The position numbers and the translations under genes are program-made. From contig NZ_CP150227.1 in NCBI RefSeq assembly GCF_037971845.1, positions 3,844,001-3,908,000 on the forward strand: 64,000 bases of DNA, written 5' to 3'. The notes under the pieces were generated by a model. The model had not been told where the DNA came from. It worked only from the letters and a program-made list of their open reading frames with translations, and ran no database searches. The stretch is from Paenibacillus sp. FSL R5-0766. Lineage in GTDB: Bacteria; Bacillota; Bacilli; Paenibacillales; Paenibacillaceae. Numbering within the stretch: position 1 is the first letter of the stretch; every line of letters begins with the position of its first letter. Below are positions 17,489 through 26,267 of this stretch, one piece after another.

Positions 17489-17570
17489 TGTCGAGGGACA
17501 AGAACTTGGTTCCTCTGCCGAAAAGGACTTGAACATTGTGTCATTTCGGATTAGGTAGATATCTAAATAG
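17489..17570 (+). repeat. Dispersed repeat, TGTCGAGGGACAAGAAC family (copy 2)
   Basis: It starts TGTCGAGGGACAAGAACTT and contains a second, decayed unit (GGACTTGAACATTGTGTC at about 17525), ending GGATTAGGTAGATATCTAAATA. Layout and tail match the copy at 54960-55040. It resembles an insertion-sequence end with two subterminal repeats. Confidence 0.6.
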
Positions 17571-17940
17571 CATCATGATGGAACTTCCATGGCGAGATAA
17601 AAGCCACATAAATATAAAACTTCGCTTGAATAACGATTTTTCTGTATCAAGAATAGGTTTTTCGGTTTTTCGGACCTAACGCAAGAACTTAGTATTTGCT
17701 GGAAAGGTTAAGAACATGGTACCATGTCGATTAAAATATTAATCAGCAGTACCGACTAAGAATGTGTGGTATCTTCTGGTAGAGCATCGTTCTCGCTATT
17801 GAAGTAAGGTTATTATGAGAGACCAGTAGAAAAAAATTCCAGGGAAGCCTGCGCTAGCTTGAGCATATTAAAACACCAATAAAACAGTTACAAAAATCAC
17901 TATCACTCTAGTTTTTTTGATATTTTCTTGTGTCATTCTT

Positions 17941-18060
17941 TGTCGAGGGACAAAAACATAGTCCCATTGAAGTCGCTATTTAGCGGCTTTTTTATTTTAT
18001 CGGCTTAAGTTCTTGTCCCGGAATGGACAAGAACTTAAGCCGATTACCGATTGGTGCAGG
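17941..18060 (+). repeat. Dispersed repeat with perfect 18-bp hairpin (copy 3)
   Basis: It begins TGTCGAGGGACAAAAACATA, continues through a small terminator-like stem (AGTCGCTA/TAGCGGCT then T6) and then a perfect inverted repeat, 18001-18018 with 18025-18042, six-base loop. It ends in CGATTACCGATTGG. The copy at 52007-52140 has the same plan. Confidence 0.75.
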
Positions 18061-18496
18061 AAATACACGGAAAGTCTTTTTTATTTACGATAGTATTTAA
18101 CTCGAAGGGAGGGAGAACGATGGATTGGTTTGGAGAGGATGAAAAGCGCAATCGATAATATCGAAACAAATAAAGACAGAACAAGATAGCCAGATTACCC
18201 ACCATTCAAAAGGACGGATTTCAGCGAAGCTATTTGTACCATGAGGACGAGTTTGATTACATATGATCCTCTCCTCGTTTATTATGTTTACTTTTACATA
18301 CCAAAAATACATCCCTGATGCTTATTTTCAAGGTTTATATAAAAAGTACGTATACATATTAATGATGGTTATTATAAGGTTTACAGGACTGTTTATGGCG
18401 GTTTAAAAGCTATATTGACCTAGGTTTTTAGGTCTATTATTATGTTAGGGAACGCGTTCGCATTGTTTGATCTGTTGTTGTTGAGGAGTAGATAGA

Positions 18497-19176
18497 ATGG
18501 AATTTATAATGGTATTTGGCTTTAATCAATTTTAGTCGTTATCCTTTTGGCATTTATGATGAGTTTCTTGGGTACAGGTCAGGATGTAACTTTAGTACTC
18601 CTAGTAGGAAAGAAAGTGCTATTTTTCATAGGCGTATTTGTTGCAGGGGTGTTTATAGTTCCTCGCGTTATGGATTTGATGGGGATGGCCGGTATAGTCG
18701 GTTCATTTGCTGCCGGTATTGCTTCAACTGGTTTACAAGAAGGGCTTCTTTTACCTGAATACTTCACTTCAGTTTTTATAATGGTCATACTTACAACTTT
18801 AATAGCGCCACCAATGTTAAAGGTGTTATTTAAGCCACGTAAGGGAAACTGCTTCAAAAGAAAGGCGGACTATAAGAGTAAAAGGGGGCTGATTATCATA
18901 TCTAAACTCTACTTGTTTTCTTACAAGCCTAAAAATGAAGGATGGACCGAGGAGTGTATTAACTTTCATCTTGAACATCTGTTTGAGGTCAAACATCTTC
19001 ATGACAGAGTGTATTTAATTAAAACAGCTGATGATATTGATTTGTTAGATAAGTACCTTCTTGAGTGTCTACGTACACACGATAGTTATTTTTTGCTACA
19101 AATTAGTGAAATGCCTGTCACACATCGTCAGAATGGTCTTATATCTGAAGATGTAACTAGATGGCTTCAACTCTAA
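18497..19176 (+). pseudogene. Frameshifted, truncated cation:proton antiporter remnant
   Basis: From ATG 18497 (ribosome site GAGGAG) the frame reads MEFIMVFGF, then shifts near 18530 into LVVILLAFMMSFLG and runs through three hydrophobic segments. These resemble the middle and last helices of a KefB/NhaP-type antiporter (GMAGIVGSFAAGI, TTLIAPPMLKVLF). A soluble tail of about 110 residues follows, rich in charged residues. Intact antiporters have 10-12 helices, so most of the membrane domain is missing. I read it as a decayed gene; the soluble tail might still be translated from 18547. Confidence 0.6.
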
Positions 19177-19232
19177 ATAATTTTATCGGACTTTCATTAG
19201 ATAGTTCGTTATAGACAGGTTAGTTTAATTTT

Positions 19233-19279
19233 ATGGCCCCATGTGCTTGTCCTGGTTGAGGACATGAATACGGGGCCAT
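19233..19279. terminator. Nested inverted repeat between convergent genes
   Basis: ATGGCCCC (19233-19240) pairs with GGGGCCAT (19272-19279), enclosing an inner hairpin TGTCC/GGACA (19249-19264). It lies between the antiporter remnant and the converging Nudix gene and probably ends both transcripts, although the U-tracts are weak. Confidence 0.5.
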
Positions 19280-19311
19280 TACAAATTACATTGCGAATCT
19301 AATATTCTAAA

Positions 19312-19833
19312 CTAAAAGATTAATTCAGACGCAATAAGCTCCAACACAATCGTCTCTCTTTCAATGGAAAATCCCATGGAAGCCTCTTTATTCAATATTA
19401 CCTGCCGATTATGCTTAATGGCCTGATGAATGTCGATCCAGACGGCAGACATCCCATTGTTCATTTCATAATCTTCGAGTTTGGCTTCTCCAAGCTGTTC
19501 ATGAATGTTGCAAACATAATAATAAGATAACATATGGATCAGATCATATTCGGGTTTGTAATGGGGACGATACTCTTCAATGTAGCCGAACTCGCTTGTC
19601 ACCTCCACCTGGGTAGCTCCGGTTTCTTCAGCAATTTCTCTTCTTAGCCCACGAAGTAGGTCCTCATCCGCTTCCACACCACCTCCGGGAAAACTGTAGT
19701 CGTTATATCTACGGGTATAGAGTAGAAGAATCTCAGAACCACGCATAATAATGCCACGTGCTGCTTTTCGTTCAAAAATCCGTCCATTTAGGGCGGGTGT
19801 ATCGGGATGAATTAACTTTTGAATCATTCTCAT
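19312..19833 (-). CDS. Nudix hydrolase
   Basis: A 173-residue Nudix-fold enzyme. The Nudix box GGGVEADEDLLRGLRREIAEETGA (about residues 49-72) has the full G-x5-E-x7-RE-x2-EE-x-G pattern that binds catalytic Mg ions. Such enzymes hydrolyse nucleoside diphosphates linked to another group, for example oxidised nucleotides or ADP-ribose. It starts three bases after the RNase J stop, so it is probably cotranscribed and may be involved in nucleotide or RNA 5'-end clean-up; the substrate is not predictable. Confidence 0.9.
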   Translation of the reverse strand: MRMIQKLIHPDTPALNGRIFERKAARGIIMRGSEILLLYTRRYNDYSFPGGGVEADEDLLRGLRREIAEETGATQVEVTSEFGYIEEYRPHYKPEYDLIHMLSYYYVCNIHEQLGEAKLEDYEMNNGMSAVWIDIHQAIKHNRQVILNKEASMGFSIERETIVLELIASELIF

Positions 19834-19836
19834 TGT

Positions 19837-21570
19837 TTAGTCGTCCTTTACTTGAGTAGGATGTGAAACGCTATGAATGGAAGAGAAAATCACAGGAGTA
19901 CGTTGTAATTGTGAGTAAAAGAAGTTCTGGAGTACTTCTGAGATTTTATGTTCCCAGATCTCACAGCTGGCTTCTTTTTTCTGCTCTAGTCCATATAGTG
20001 CGGATTTCAATTGTGATTCTGCTGTTTTCATCAGTTTGTTAGCATCTCGTACATAGACAAACCCTCGGCTAATGAGGTCAGGCCCTGATATCATTTGGCA
20101 TGTCTCATTGTTTAAGACAAGTGCGACAATAAGTACACCATCCTTAGCCAATCTATTGCGTTCATCAATGAGTTCAGGCTCATGATTTTCAACTTTACCA
20201 CGTATCACAAATGACGATCCCGAAGGGAGATTTCTTCCTTTTCGAGCATGATATTTAGTAATGAGGAGAGGCTCTCCAATATTCAATACATAGATTCTGT
20301 TGGAGGGTATTCCAACTTGCTCAGCTAGTTTTTGATGGCTTACCAGCATTCGATATTCTCCATGGATCGGTATGAAATATTTCGGGCGCATGGTCCGTAT
20401 CATCAGTTTTAAATCCTCACGTGATCCATGCCCGGAAGTATGAATGTCATACTCTGCTCCGTAGAGGACAGCGGCTCCAGAACGCATCAGCATATCTATG
20501 CTTCGATTGACTTGAATGACGTTACCAGGAATCGGAGAAGATGAAAAGACAATCGTATCTCCTGGGAATATTTGAACGTGACGGTGGGAGCCGGATGCAA
20601 TACGGGTTAATGCTGCATTAGGCTCTCCTTGACTACCCGTGCATAAAATGATGACTTGATGATGTGGAGTGGTGTGGATTTCCTTCATATCCATTAGCAT
20701 ACCTTGAGGTATATGAAGGTGTCCAAGTTCTTGGCCAATGGAGAATATTTTTTCCATGCTGCGGCCCAGTATTAAAATTCTCCGATTACACTCTGAAGCA
20801 GCATGAATAACTTGTTGTAACCTGTGAACATTGGACGCAAAAGTCGCAAACAAAACTCGGCCTTCACATTGCTGGATTAATTCCAAAACAGATTTACCCA
20901 CTGTATGTTCTGAAAGGGACTGACCTTCACGTTCACTGTTGGTACTATCAGACAGCAAAGCAAGCACGCCTTTTTCACCTAACTGCATCATTTTATGAAG
21001 ATCTGCTGTCTTTCCTTCAGGTGTCATATCAAATTTGAAGTCACCTGTGTGCACAATAGAACCATAGGGTGTATCTACAACGATACCAAAAGCATCGGGT
21101 ATGCTGTGTATTGTTCGGAAAAAATGAACAGAAAGATGCTGAAATGACACGCGTTCGTGATCCTGAATGATATGAAAATCCACTGAATTCGTTAACTTGT
21201 GCTCTTCCAACTTGGCTTTGACCAAGCCGATCGTTAGTGCACCGCCATAGATTGGAAAGGAAAGATGTTTGAGCAAGTAGGGGACAGCACCAATATGATC
21301 TTCATGTCCATGGGTAAGGAAAAGAGCTTTGATCTGTTGAGGCTTGTCCAGCAAATAACGTATATCAGGAATAATGTAATCTACACCATTCATATGGGCA
21401 TCGGGGAATTTCAAACCTGCGTCAATCAAAATGATTTCATTTTTGTATTCGATCCCATACATGTTCTTTCCAATTTCCCCGAGACCTCCAAGCGCAAAAA
21501 TACGTACAGCAGGAGGAAGATAGCGTGATGTTTTTTGTGGTTTTTGAGTCTTTAATTTGGAGTGTTCCAA
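19837..21570 (-). CDS. Ribonuclease J family protein
   Basis: A metallo-beta-lactamase/beta-CASP ribonuclease of about 577 residues. Residues near 80 show THGHEDHIGAVP, the zinc-binding HxHxDH motif, and further His/Asp ligands occur at SIVHTGDFKFD and SGHGSREDL. PIHGEYRMLVSHQKLA and the C-terminal domain complete the RNase J architecture. These enzymes degrade and mature RNA with 5'-exonuclease and endonuclease activity. TTG 21570, six bases after GGAGGAG, is preferred over the upstream TTG at 21591 that overlaps the ribosome site. It may be an additional paralogue rather than the essential RNase J1. Confidence 0.9.
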   Translation of the reverse strand: MEHSKLKTQKPQKTSRYLPPAVRIFALGGLGEIGKNMYGIEYKNEIILIDAGLKFPDAHMNGVDYIIPDIRYLLDKPQQIKALFLTHGHEDHIGAVPYLLKHLSFPIYGGALTIGLVKAKLEEHKLTNSVDFHIIQDHERVSFQHLSVHFFRTIHSIPDAFGIVVDTPYGSIVHTGDFKFDMTPEGKTADLHKMMQLGEKGVLALLSDSTNSEREGQSLSEHTVGKSVLELIQQCEGRVLFATFASNVHRLQQVIHAASECNRRILILGRSMEKIFSIGQELGHLHIPQGMLMDMKEIHTTPHHQVIILCTGSQGEPNAALTRIASGSHRHVQIFPGDTIVFSSSPIPGNVIQVNRSIDMLMRSGAAVLYGAEYDIHTSGHGSREDLKLMIRTMRPKYFIPIHGEYRMLVSHQKLAEQVGIPSNRIYVLNIGEPLLITKYHARKGRNLPSGSSFVIRGKVENHEPELIDERNRLAKDGVLIVALVLNNETCQMISGPDLISRGFVYVRDANKLMKTAESQLKSALYGLEQKKEASCEIWEHKISEVLQNFFYSQLQRTPVIFSSIHSVSHPTQVKDD

Positions 21571-21617
21571 GATATTCTCTCCTCCAGTCAACGTTTAAAT
21601 GATCTATTTCCTTTTAG

Positions 21618-21660
21618 AAAAAGAAGCGAGACCTCTGCAATTGCAGAGGCCCCATGCTTC
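21618..21660 (-). terminator. Intrinsic terminator of the uspA-sulP transcript
   Basis: The minus strand reads GAAGC..GCCTCTGC AATT GCAGAGG..GCTTC followed by TTTTTC. The inner stem CCTCTGCAATTGCAGAGG is a perfect palindrome, and GAAGC/GCTTC forms an outer stem. It lies just downstream of the UspA stop. Confidence 0.75.
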
Positions 21661-21671
21661 ATATCCATCAT

Positions 21672-22097
21672 CTATTTCACAATCATAACTGGACAATGAG
21701 CCCTCTTAACAACTTTATGACTCACACTTCCAAGTACGAATTCCTGTAAGGAGTTCAGTCCCCGACTTCCGATAATAAGCAGATCAACGCTGTTCTTATT
21801 CGCGTAATCAACAATCGTAGGACCAGGATCTCCATTTACGAAGGTAACTCGATAGTTCACATGTTTCTCTGTAAGTTCTTGCTGAACAGGCATAAGTTTC
21901 TGTTTACGTTTCAGTTCAATTTCCTCATGATTCTGAGAATGGAGCACTTCATCTTTGACCTTGGATAGGTCTACAACAAATAGAATCTCGACCTCAGCAT
22001 CAGGGATTAAGGACGCAATATAAGCGGCTTCTTTCGCTGCCCGAATGGCATTGTTAGAACCATCTGCAGCAAGTAGAATATGTTGATACATGTTCAT
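21672..22097 (-). CDS. Universal stress protein (UspA family)
   Basis: A 141-residue Usp-fold protein beginning with the hydrophobic strand HILLAADGSNNA and ending with the ATP-binding signature GSRGLNSLQEFVLGSVS (G-x2-G-x9-GS), so it should bind ATP. It follows the SulP gene by ten bases in the same operon. Usp proteins accompanying SulP transporters are common and are thought to be regulatory partners. Confidence 0.93.
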   Translation of the reverse strand: MNMYQHILLAADGSNNAIRAAKEAAYIASLIPDAEVEILFVVDLSKVKDEVLHSQNHEEIELKRKQKLMPVQQELTEKHVNYRVTFVNGDPGPTIVDYANKNSVDLLIIGSRGLNSLQEFVLGSVSHKVVKRAHCPVMIVK

Positions 22098-22107
22098 CTC
22101 TCCTACC

Positions 22108-23571
22108 TTAATGTGATTTTAATTGTGCATTTGGATCTTGATAAACCGCTAACTTATTTACGAGTTTTTCACTTGACGTATTCAGTCCTTTAATCGTGAC
22201 ACGATTATGATTCTCCCGATATCTTATGACCACTTTATCGACAGCGCCTACACCTGAATCATCCCAAATGTGTGCATTCGAGAAATCAATGACAATTTCC
22301 GAATCCGCAATCTCGAAGTCAAAAGCCTCGATAAACCCTTCCACTGATGCAAAGAATAATTGACCCGTCACATCAAATCTTACGTTTTTCTCCGTGGAGA
22401 GATGCCTCACTTTAACCTTTGAGATTTTGGAAGCGAAGAATATCGCACTAAGAATGACGCCGACAATGACACCCAATGCAAGATTATCGGTCGCTACAAC
22501 GACAATAACGGTGACTAGCATAACAAGTGCATCACTTTTTGGGGCTTTACGGAGATAAGAGAAGGAAGACCAGTCAAACGTTCCGACGGCTACCATGATC
22601 ATAATCCCGGCGAGTACAGGCATAGGGATCTGAACAACGACACCGCCAAGTACAAGGATAAGGAACATGAGGAATACGCCAGCTACGAGCGTAGATAACC
22701 TTCCTCGTCCGCCAGACTTGACGTTGATCACAGACTGTCCAATCATGGCGCAGCCTGCCATTCCGCCGAAGAAACCGGTAATGACGTTGGCAATTCCTTG
22801 TCCGCGAGCTTCTTTGTTTTTGTTACTGTTCGTTCCCGTCATATCATCCACGATGGAAGCGGTCAAGAGAGATTCGACCAATCCGACAATAGCCAGTGAA
22901 ATAGAATAAGGGAATATAATTTGTAATGTTTCGATATTAAAAGGAATATCGGGAATAAAGAATGAGGGAAGAGATTGTGTGATAATACCTAGCTCTCCAA
23001 CCGTTCCCAAATCCAGGTTACCCCAAATGGCAGTTGCGGTTAAAACCACAATGGCAATAAGAGGTGCTGGAATGGCTTTGAAGAATCGGGGCAAAACATA
23101 TACAATAAGTAAGGTAACTGCAACGAAGATGTAGGTCAGCGTGGATATGCCTACAAAATGGGGAACTTGTGCCATGAATATCAGAATAGCGAGAGCATTC
23201 ACAAAGCCGATCATGACAGCCCTCGGGATGAATTTCATAAGTTTCCCGATTTTGAATACACCAAAAAGCAATTGGATAACGCCAGTAAGAATGGTGGCAG
23301 CCAGTAAATATTGAACGCCATGTTCCTTGACCAAAGGAACCATTAGTAAGGCCATGGCACCTGTAGCAGCAGAAATCATCCCTGGTCGGCCACCAATAAA
23401 TGAGATGATGACAGCAATACAAAACGATGCATACAGACCCACCATGGGATCTACACCAGCAATAATAGAAAATGCAATGGCTTCGGGGATGAGTGCCAAT
23501 GCCACTACTATCCCGGCTAATATGTCCCCTCGAATATTAGAGAACCAATCTGTCTTAATCCGTTCAATCAC
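22108..23571 (-). CDS. SulP family anion transporter with STAS domain
   Basis: A SulP transporter of about 487 residues. A 10-12 helix membrane domain begins IRGDILAGIVVALALIPEAIAFS, the family signature, and contains GGMAGCAMIGQSVINVKSGGRGRLS. The final ~90 residues form a STAS domain (VTGQLFFASVEGF, then VIDFSNAHIWDDSGVGAVDKVV). Substrates of the family are sulfate, bicarbonate or other anions. GTG at 23571 is the likely start; an upstream GTG at 23583 overlaps the AAGGAG ribosome site. It is divergent from the resolvase-like gene, with an operator-like palindrome between. Confidence 0.92.
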   Translation of the reverse strand: MIERIKTDWFSNIRGDILAGIVVALALIPEAIAFSIIAGVDPMVGLYASFCIAVIISFIGGRPGMISAATGAMALLMVPLVKEHGVQYLLAATILTGVIQLLFGVFKIGKLMKFIPRAVMIGFVNALAILIFMAQVPHFVGISTLTYIFVAVTLLIVYVLPRFFKAIPAPLIAIVVLTATAIWGNLDLGTVGELGIITQSLPSFFIPDIPFNIETLQIIFPYSISLAIVGLVESLLTASIVDDMTGTNSNKNKEARGQGIANVITGFFGGMAGCAMIGQSVINVKSGGRGRLSTLVAGVFLMFLILVLGGVVVQIPMPVLAGIMIMVAVGTFDWSSFSYLRKAPKSDALVMLVTVIVVVATDNLALGVIVGVILSAIFFASKISKVKVRHLSTEKNVRFDVTGQLFFASVEGFIEAFDFEIADSEIVIDFSNAHIWDDSGVGAVDKVVIRYRENHNRVTIKGLNTSSEKLVNKLAVYQDPNAQLKSH

Positions 23572-23659
23572 GTGTACTTCCACTCCTTATCTTTTTTTTA
23601 TGACTCTTACTCGACTAAAAGTCATATCCGGTTGAAGTATATTGATCTTATCACAGGGA

Positions 23660-23685
23660 GTTCCAAAAAGGAACCATTTTGGTTC
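23660..23685. promoter_or_regulatory. Overlapping palindromes in the sulP/recombinase divergent region
   Basis: GTTCC-AAAAA-GGAAC (23660-23674) and GAACCA-TTT-TGGTTC (23671-23685) overlap by four bases, giving alternating half-sites at about 10-bp spacing. This is the layout expected of a cooperative operator. It is centred in the 164-bp region between two divergent genes. Confidence 0.55.
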
Positions 23686-23735
23686 TTATTTTGTGTTATA
23701 ATTTTATAATGTCAGTTGCAGTTAGGAGTTTTAAC

Positions 23736-24278
23736 ATGATTATTGGCTATATGAGACCTTCACAGGATGACCCGAATTGTCAAAATCAACACGAAATTTT
23801 AAAGCGGAAATCCTGTGATCGAATATTGAAGGAAGAACATTCATCTGCAAAGCAAAGAACGCAGCTAAATGCCATGATGAACCAGCTCGAAGCAGGAGAT
23901 GTCGTCGTTGTTACTCGATTGTTCTCCTTAGCTGACTCTACAAAACATCTTGTCGATCTGCTGAAGGAATTTCAAAAGCGAGAGGCTCATCTGTATTCTC
24001 TGAATGAAAATTTGAATACCCAAGACAGTTCTGGTCGTATTTTTCTGGAGCATGTGAAGGCTTTACTTGATTTCCAAGGAGATTTAACTAGTGAAAGCAC
24101 GAAAAAAGGAATGGATGAAGCGAAGGAAAAGGGGATGAAGTTAGGTCGTCCTCGTAAATTAGATGGCAATGTGATGAAGGCGATACAAATGTATGAAAGT
24201 AAAGAGTACAGTCTTGCTGAAATTCGTGAAGAAACAGGTATTAGCAAAACAACGTTGTACCGATATCTCGATAAGTAA
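23736..24278 (+). CDS. Serine-recombinase (resolvase)-like protein with altered active site
   Basis: A 180-residue protein with the small-resolvase layout. It has an N-terminal catalytic-like domain (IIGYMRPSQ, Ser9 at the nucleophile position), a long helix near 115-135, and a C-terminal Hin-type helix-turn-helix beginning GRPRKLDG and ending ISKTTLYRYL. The conserved Arg pair of the DRLGRS motif is lost (RLFSLADS), so recombination activity is doubtful and a DNA-binding regulatory role is likely. ATG 23736 has a TAGGAG site and is preferred to upstream starts. It is divergent from sulP. Confidence 0.78.
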   Translation: MIIGYMRPSQDDPNCQNQHEILKRKSCDRILKEEHSSAKQRTQLNAMMNQLEAGDVVVVTRLFSLADSTKHLVDLLKEFQKREAHLYSLNENLNTQDSSGRIFLEHVKALLDFQGDLTSESTKKGMDEAKEKGMKLGRPRKLDGNVMKAIQMYESKEYSLAEIREETGISKTTLYRYLDK

Positions 24279-24292
24279 TTAAATTAAGAAAT

Positions 24293-24336
24293 AGCCTGAT
24301 TTTCTCCACGACGAATGAAGAGAAATCAGGCTTTTG
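24293..24336. terminator. Bidirectional terminator
   Basis: AGCCTGATTTTCTC pairs with GAGAAATCAGGCT (one bulge) around a 15-base loop, followed by TTTTGT on the plus strand. It lies between the convergent resolvase-like and cupin genes. Confidence 0.75.
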
Positions 24337-24369
24337 TATTAAAATTGGTTAGCATTAGAATACGATCAA

Positions 24370-24915
24370 CTAACTTTCAGAAGACATGGCAATGGCTTTC
24401 GTTTCATGCACTGTCCCATAAGAATGCTCAGGCGGCGCATAGATCACGTACACTTTAAGTGGTATACTGCCTGTGTTGGTGATATTGTGCCATTTTCCAG
24501 CAGGCACCATAACGGCATAGTCCTCACAGGCCATCGTTTGAAAATTCAATTTGTCTTTCTCGTCTCCCATTTGGACAAGTCCCTGACCTTCTTCAATCCG
24601 TATGAATTGATCGGTTGTCGGGTGGACTTCCAGACCGATATCTTCGCCAACACGGATACTCATCAGAGTCACTTGAAAATACTTTCCTGTCCATAGAGCC
24701 GTACGATAATTTTGATTATACTTTGTGGCTTGATCAATATTGATTACAAGTGGTTGTTGTCCATAATCTTTTATTTCTAAATTTCCACCAGGGTGACTAA
24801 GGTTCACATTTCCATGGCAATACGGAGGGGTGAGGCCCTGTCCGTTGTTATTCCGGATGTTAGGCACTGGATTATGCCATTGATTTCGATTTGATAATTT
24901 AGGGTACATGCTCAT
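24370..24915 (-). CDS. Cupin domain protein
   Basis: A 181-residue single-domain cupin. Motif 1 is present as GLEVHPTTDQFIRIEEGQG (His, Gln, Glu metal ligands in part) and motif 2 as VPAGKWHNITNTG. The first 55 residues are polar and low-complexity. Bacterial cupins of this type are metal-dependent isomerases, dioxygenases or simple binding proteins; the substrate is unknown. The upstream region has ATTATTGCAAATG, close to the MarR-associated element of the neighbouring genes, so it may be co-regulated with them. Confidence 0.85.
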   Translation of the reverse strand: MSMYPKLSNRNQWHNPVPNIRNNNGQGLTPPYCHGNVNLSHPGGNLEIKDYGQQPLVINIDQATKYNQNYRTALWTGKYFQVTLMSIRVGEDIGLEVHPTTDQFIRIEEGQGLVQMGDEKDKLNFQTMACEDYAVMVPAGKWHNITNTGSIPLKVYVIYAPPEHSYGTVHETKAIAMSSES

Positions 24916-25061
24916 TCTCCTTCTTTGGTGAAATGTCTACTCACAACCTATGCAGCCGCCTATATAAAGGTATACAACATTTGCAATAATGGGCATGAGC
25001 CTACATGAACACTCACAGGGTAGGTTTTTAGATGAGATAACTAGTCACCGAAGAAAAACAC
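24916..25061 (-). promoter_or_regulatory. Upstream region of the cupin gene with TTGCAAAT half-site
   Basis: On the minus strand, ATTATTGCAAATG (reverse of 24978-24990) contains a possible -35 TTGCAA with TATAGG 16 bases further. The TTGCAAAT core matches the elements at 25066, 26766 and 40764. The second half of the palindrome is imperfect, so this member is the least certain. Confidence 0.35.
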
Positions 25062-25089
25062 TTGCATTTTGCAAATAAATAAATATACT
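25062..25089 (+). promoter_or_regulatory. Promoter with MarR-type operator upstream of the ArsO-like gene
   Basis: A -35 TTGCAT (25062-25067) and -10 TATACT (25084-25089) are 16 bp apart. The element TTG-N7-CAAAT (25062-25076, core ATTTTGCAAAT) fills the spacer. The same element sits at the same place in the promoters at 26221, 26761 and 40759. Confidence 0.65.
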
Positions 25090-25149
25090 AAACGAGTACA
25101 TATCTTGTAAGAAGGAAATTACTCTAACTATATTTGAAGGAGATGTGTT

Positions 25150-26202
25150 ATGGAACCAACACTCTGGGATGTCATTGTTATTGGTGGAGGTCAGGCAGGA
25201 CTTGCTTCCGGTTATCATTTGAAAAAGAGAGGGCTGTCTTTTTTGATTCTGGAGGCAGGAGGAGAAGCGGTAGGGGCGTGGCCACAGTATTACGATAATT
25301 TGAAGTTATTCTCACCTGCCAAGTACTCTTCTCTGCCTGGGCTTTCGATAGATTCTCCAGGAGATCGATACCCTCATCGTGATGAAGTTATTCAATACTT
25401 GAAAGACTATGCTACTCATTTTGACTTGCCTTTGGTTTATAACAACCGTGTAGATCAAGTATCCAAAGAATCTGGCGTTTTTACAGTAACAACTTCAAGT
25501 GGAGAGAAATACGTGGCTCGCAATCTGATTTCGGCAACAGGATCGTTTAGCAGGCCCTATACCCCTTCGATTCCAAGCGATGAACAATTTGAGGGGGAAA
25601 TCTTACATTCCGCGACGTATCGAACACCGGCCCCTTTTCATAATCAATCGGTCATTGTTGTAGGGAGAGGAAACTCCGCGGTTCAGATTGCGATGGAACT
25701 ATCCGAAGTAGCTGAAACAACACTTGCTGTGAGAGAACCAGTAGCACTAATTCCACAGCGTCTCTTGGGCCAGGATATTCACTTCTGGTTTAAGTTAACG
25801 GGGATCGATTCGTTTTGGAAATTTGGGAAGTCATTTGCAAACGGGTCATCCGTTCTGGATTTGGAGGGATATAAGCAGCGACTTAAAGCGGGAAACCCGA
25901 AACAAAAGAAAATGTTCACCGCATTTTATGACAGTGGGGTGATCTGGTCTGATGGATCACGAGAAGAGGTCCAAACCGTCATTTTCGCGACAGGATATCG
26001 CTCTAACGTTTCTTATATTGATGCATTAGGTGGACTGGATGGTCAAGGCGAACCCGAGCAAAAGAACGGGATCAGCAAGAAGATTCCTGGACTTTATTTT
26101 GTAGGTTTATCTGGACAGCGCTCCTTTGCATCAGCGACCCTTCGGGGTGTCGGACCAGATGCTGATTATGTCGTTAAGCATATTCAAAACAATGTGAAAT
26201 AG
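25150..26202 (+). CDS. Flavin-dependent monooxygenase, ArsO/CzcO-like
   Basis: A 350-residue two-dinucleotide-binding flavoprotein. The FAD site is VIVIGGGQAGLASGYHL (residues 9-25), the NADPH site VIVVGRGNSAVQIAMEL (about 175), and ATGYRS and YFVGLSGQR (about 280 and 315) close the FAD domain. It resembles the class B monooxygenase-like proteins found in arsenic operons (ArsO). A ribosome site GAAGGAG precedes the ATG. It heads a three-gene group with marR and another flavoprotein. Possible roles are oxidation of an organoarsenical or a flavin-linked redox step; activity on arsenic is inferred from context only. Confidence 0.85.
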   Translation: MEPTLWDVIVIGGGQAGLASGYHLKKRGLSFLILEAGGEAVGAWPQYYDNLKLFSPAKYSSLPGLSIDSPGDRYPHRDEVIQYLKDYATHFDLPLVYNNRVDQVSKESGVFTVTTSSGEKYVARNLISATGSFSRPYTPSIPSDEQFEGEILHSATYRTPAPFHNQSVIVVGRGNSAVQIAMELSEVAETTLAVREPVALIPQRLLGQDIHFWFKLTGIDSFWKFGKSFANGSSVLDLEGYKQRLKAGNPKQKKMFTAFYDSGVIWSDGSREEVQTVIFATGYRSNVSYIDALGGLDGQGEPEQKNGISKKIPGLYFVGLSGQRSFASATLRGVGPDADYVVKHIQNNVK

Positions 26203-26220
26203 CAGAAGAATGCACGATAG

Positions 26221-26249
26221 TTGCAATATACAAATAATATGTTTATAAT
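26221..26249 (+). promoter_or_regulatory. Promoter with MarR-type operator upstream of marR-1
   Basis: A -35 TTGCAA (26221-26226), 17-bp spacer and perfect -10 TATAAT (26244-26249). The operator copy TTGCAATATACAAAT begins with the -35 box. This would give autoregulation of the MarR gene that starts 19 bp downstream. Confidence 0.7.
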
Positions 26250-26267
26250 AGACACCAAGAGGTGATC

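Larger units (their letters stand above)
17314..18496. other. 1.2-kb region with repeats and possible gene remnant
   Basis: No intact gene is supported. ATG 17355, just after AGGAG, opens a 13-codon frame (MFVFFMGSIVTSR). A neighbouring frame stays open from about 17391 to a TAG near 17556, across the start of the repeat at 17489, as if a membrane-protein gene had been frameshifted and cut by that repeat. The rest holds the hairpin repeat at 17941. A 12-codon frame at 18120 has a strong ribosome site but nothing else supports it. Confidence 0.4.

Noticed and set aside
17489-18060. CRISPR-like array from repeated GGACAAGAAC units
   Set aside because: The units are not regularly spaced, there are too few, and no cas gene is nearby.
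18097-18312. 71-codon minus-strand frame in the region after the cluster
   Set aside because: Composition and residue pattern are not protein-like, and no ribosome site precedes it.
22108-23571. Assigning the SulP transporter to arsenic or sulfate specifically
   Set aside because: Sequence does not reveal the anion; neighbours (Usp, resolvase-like) do not help.
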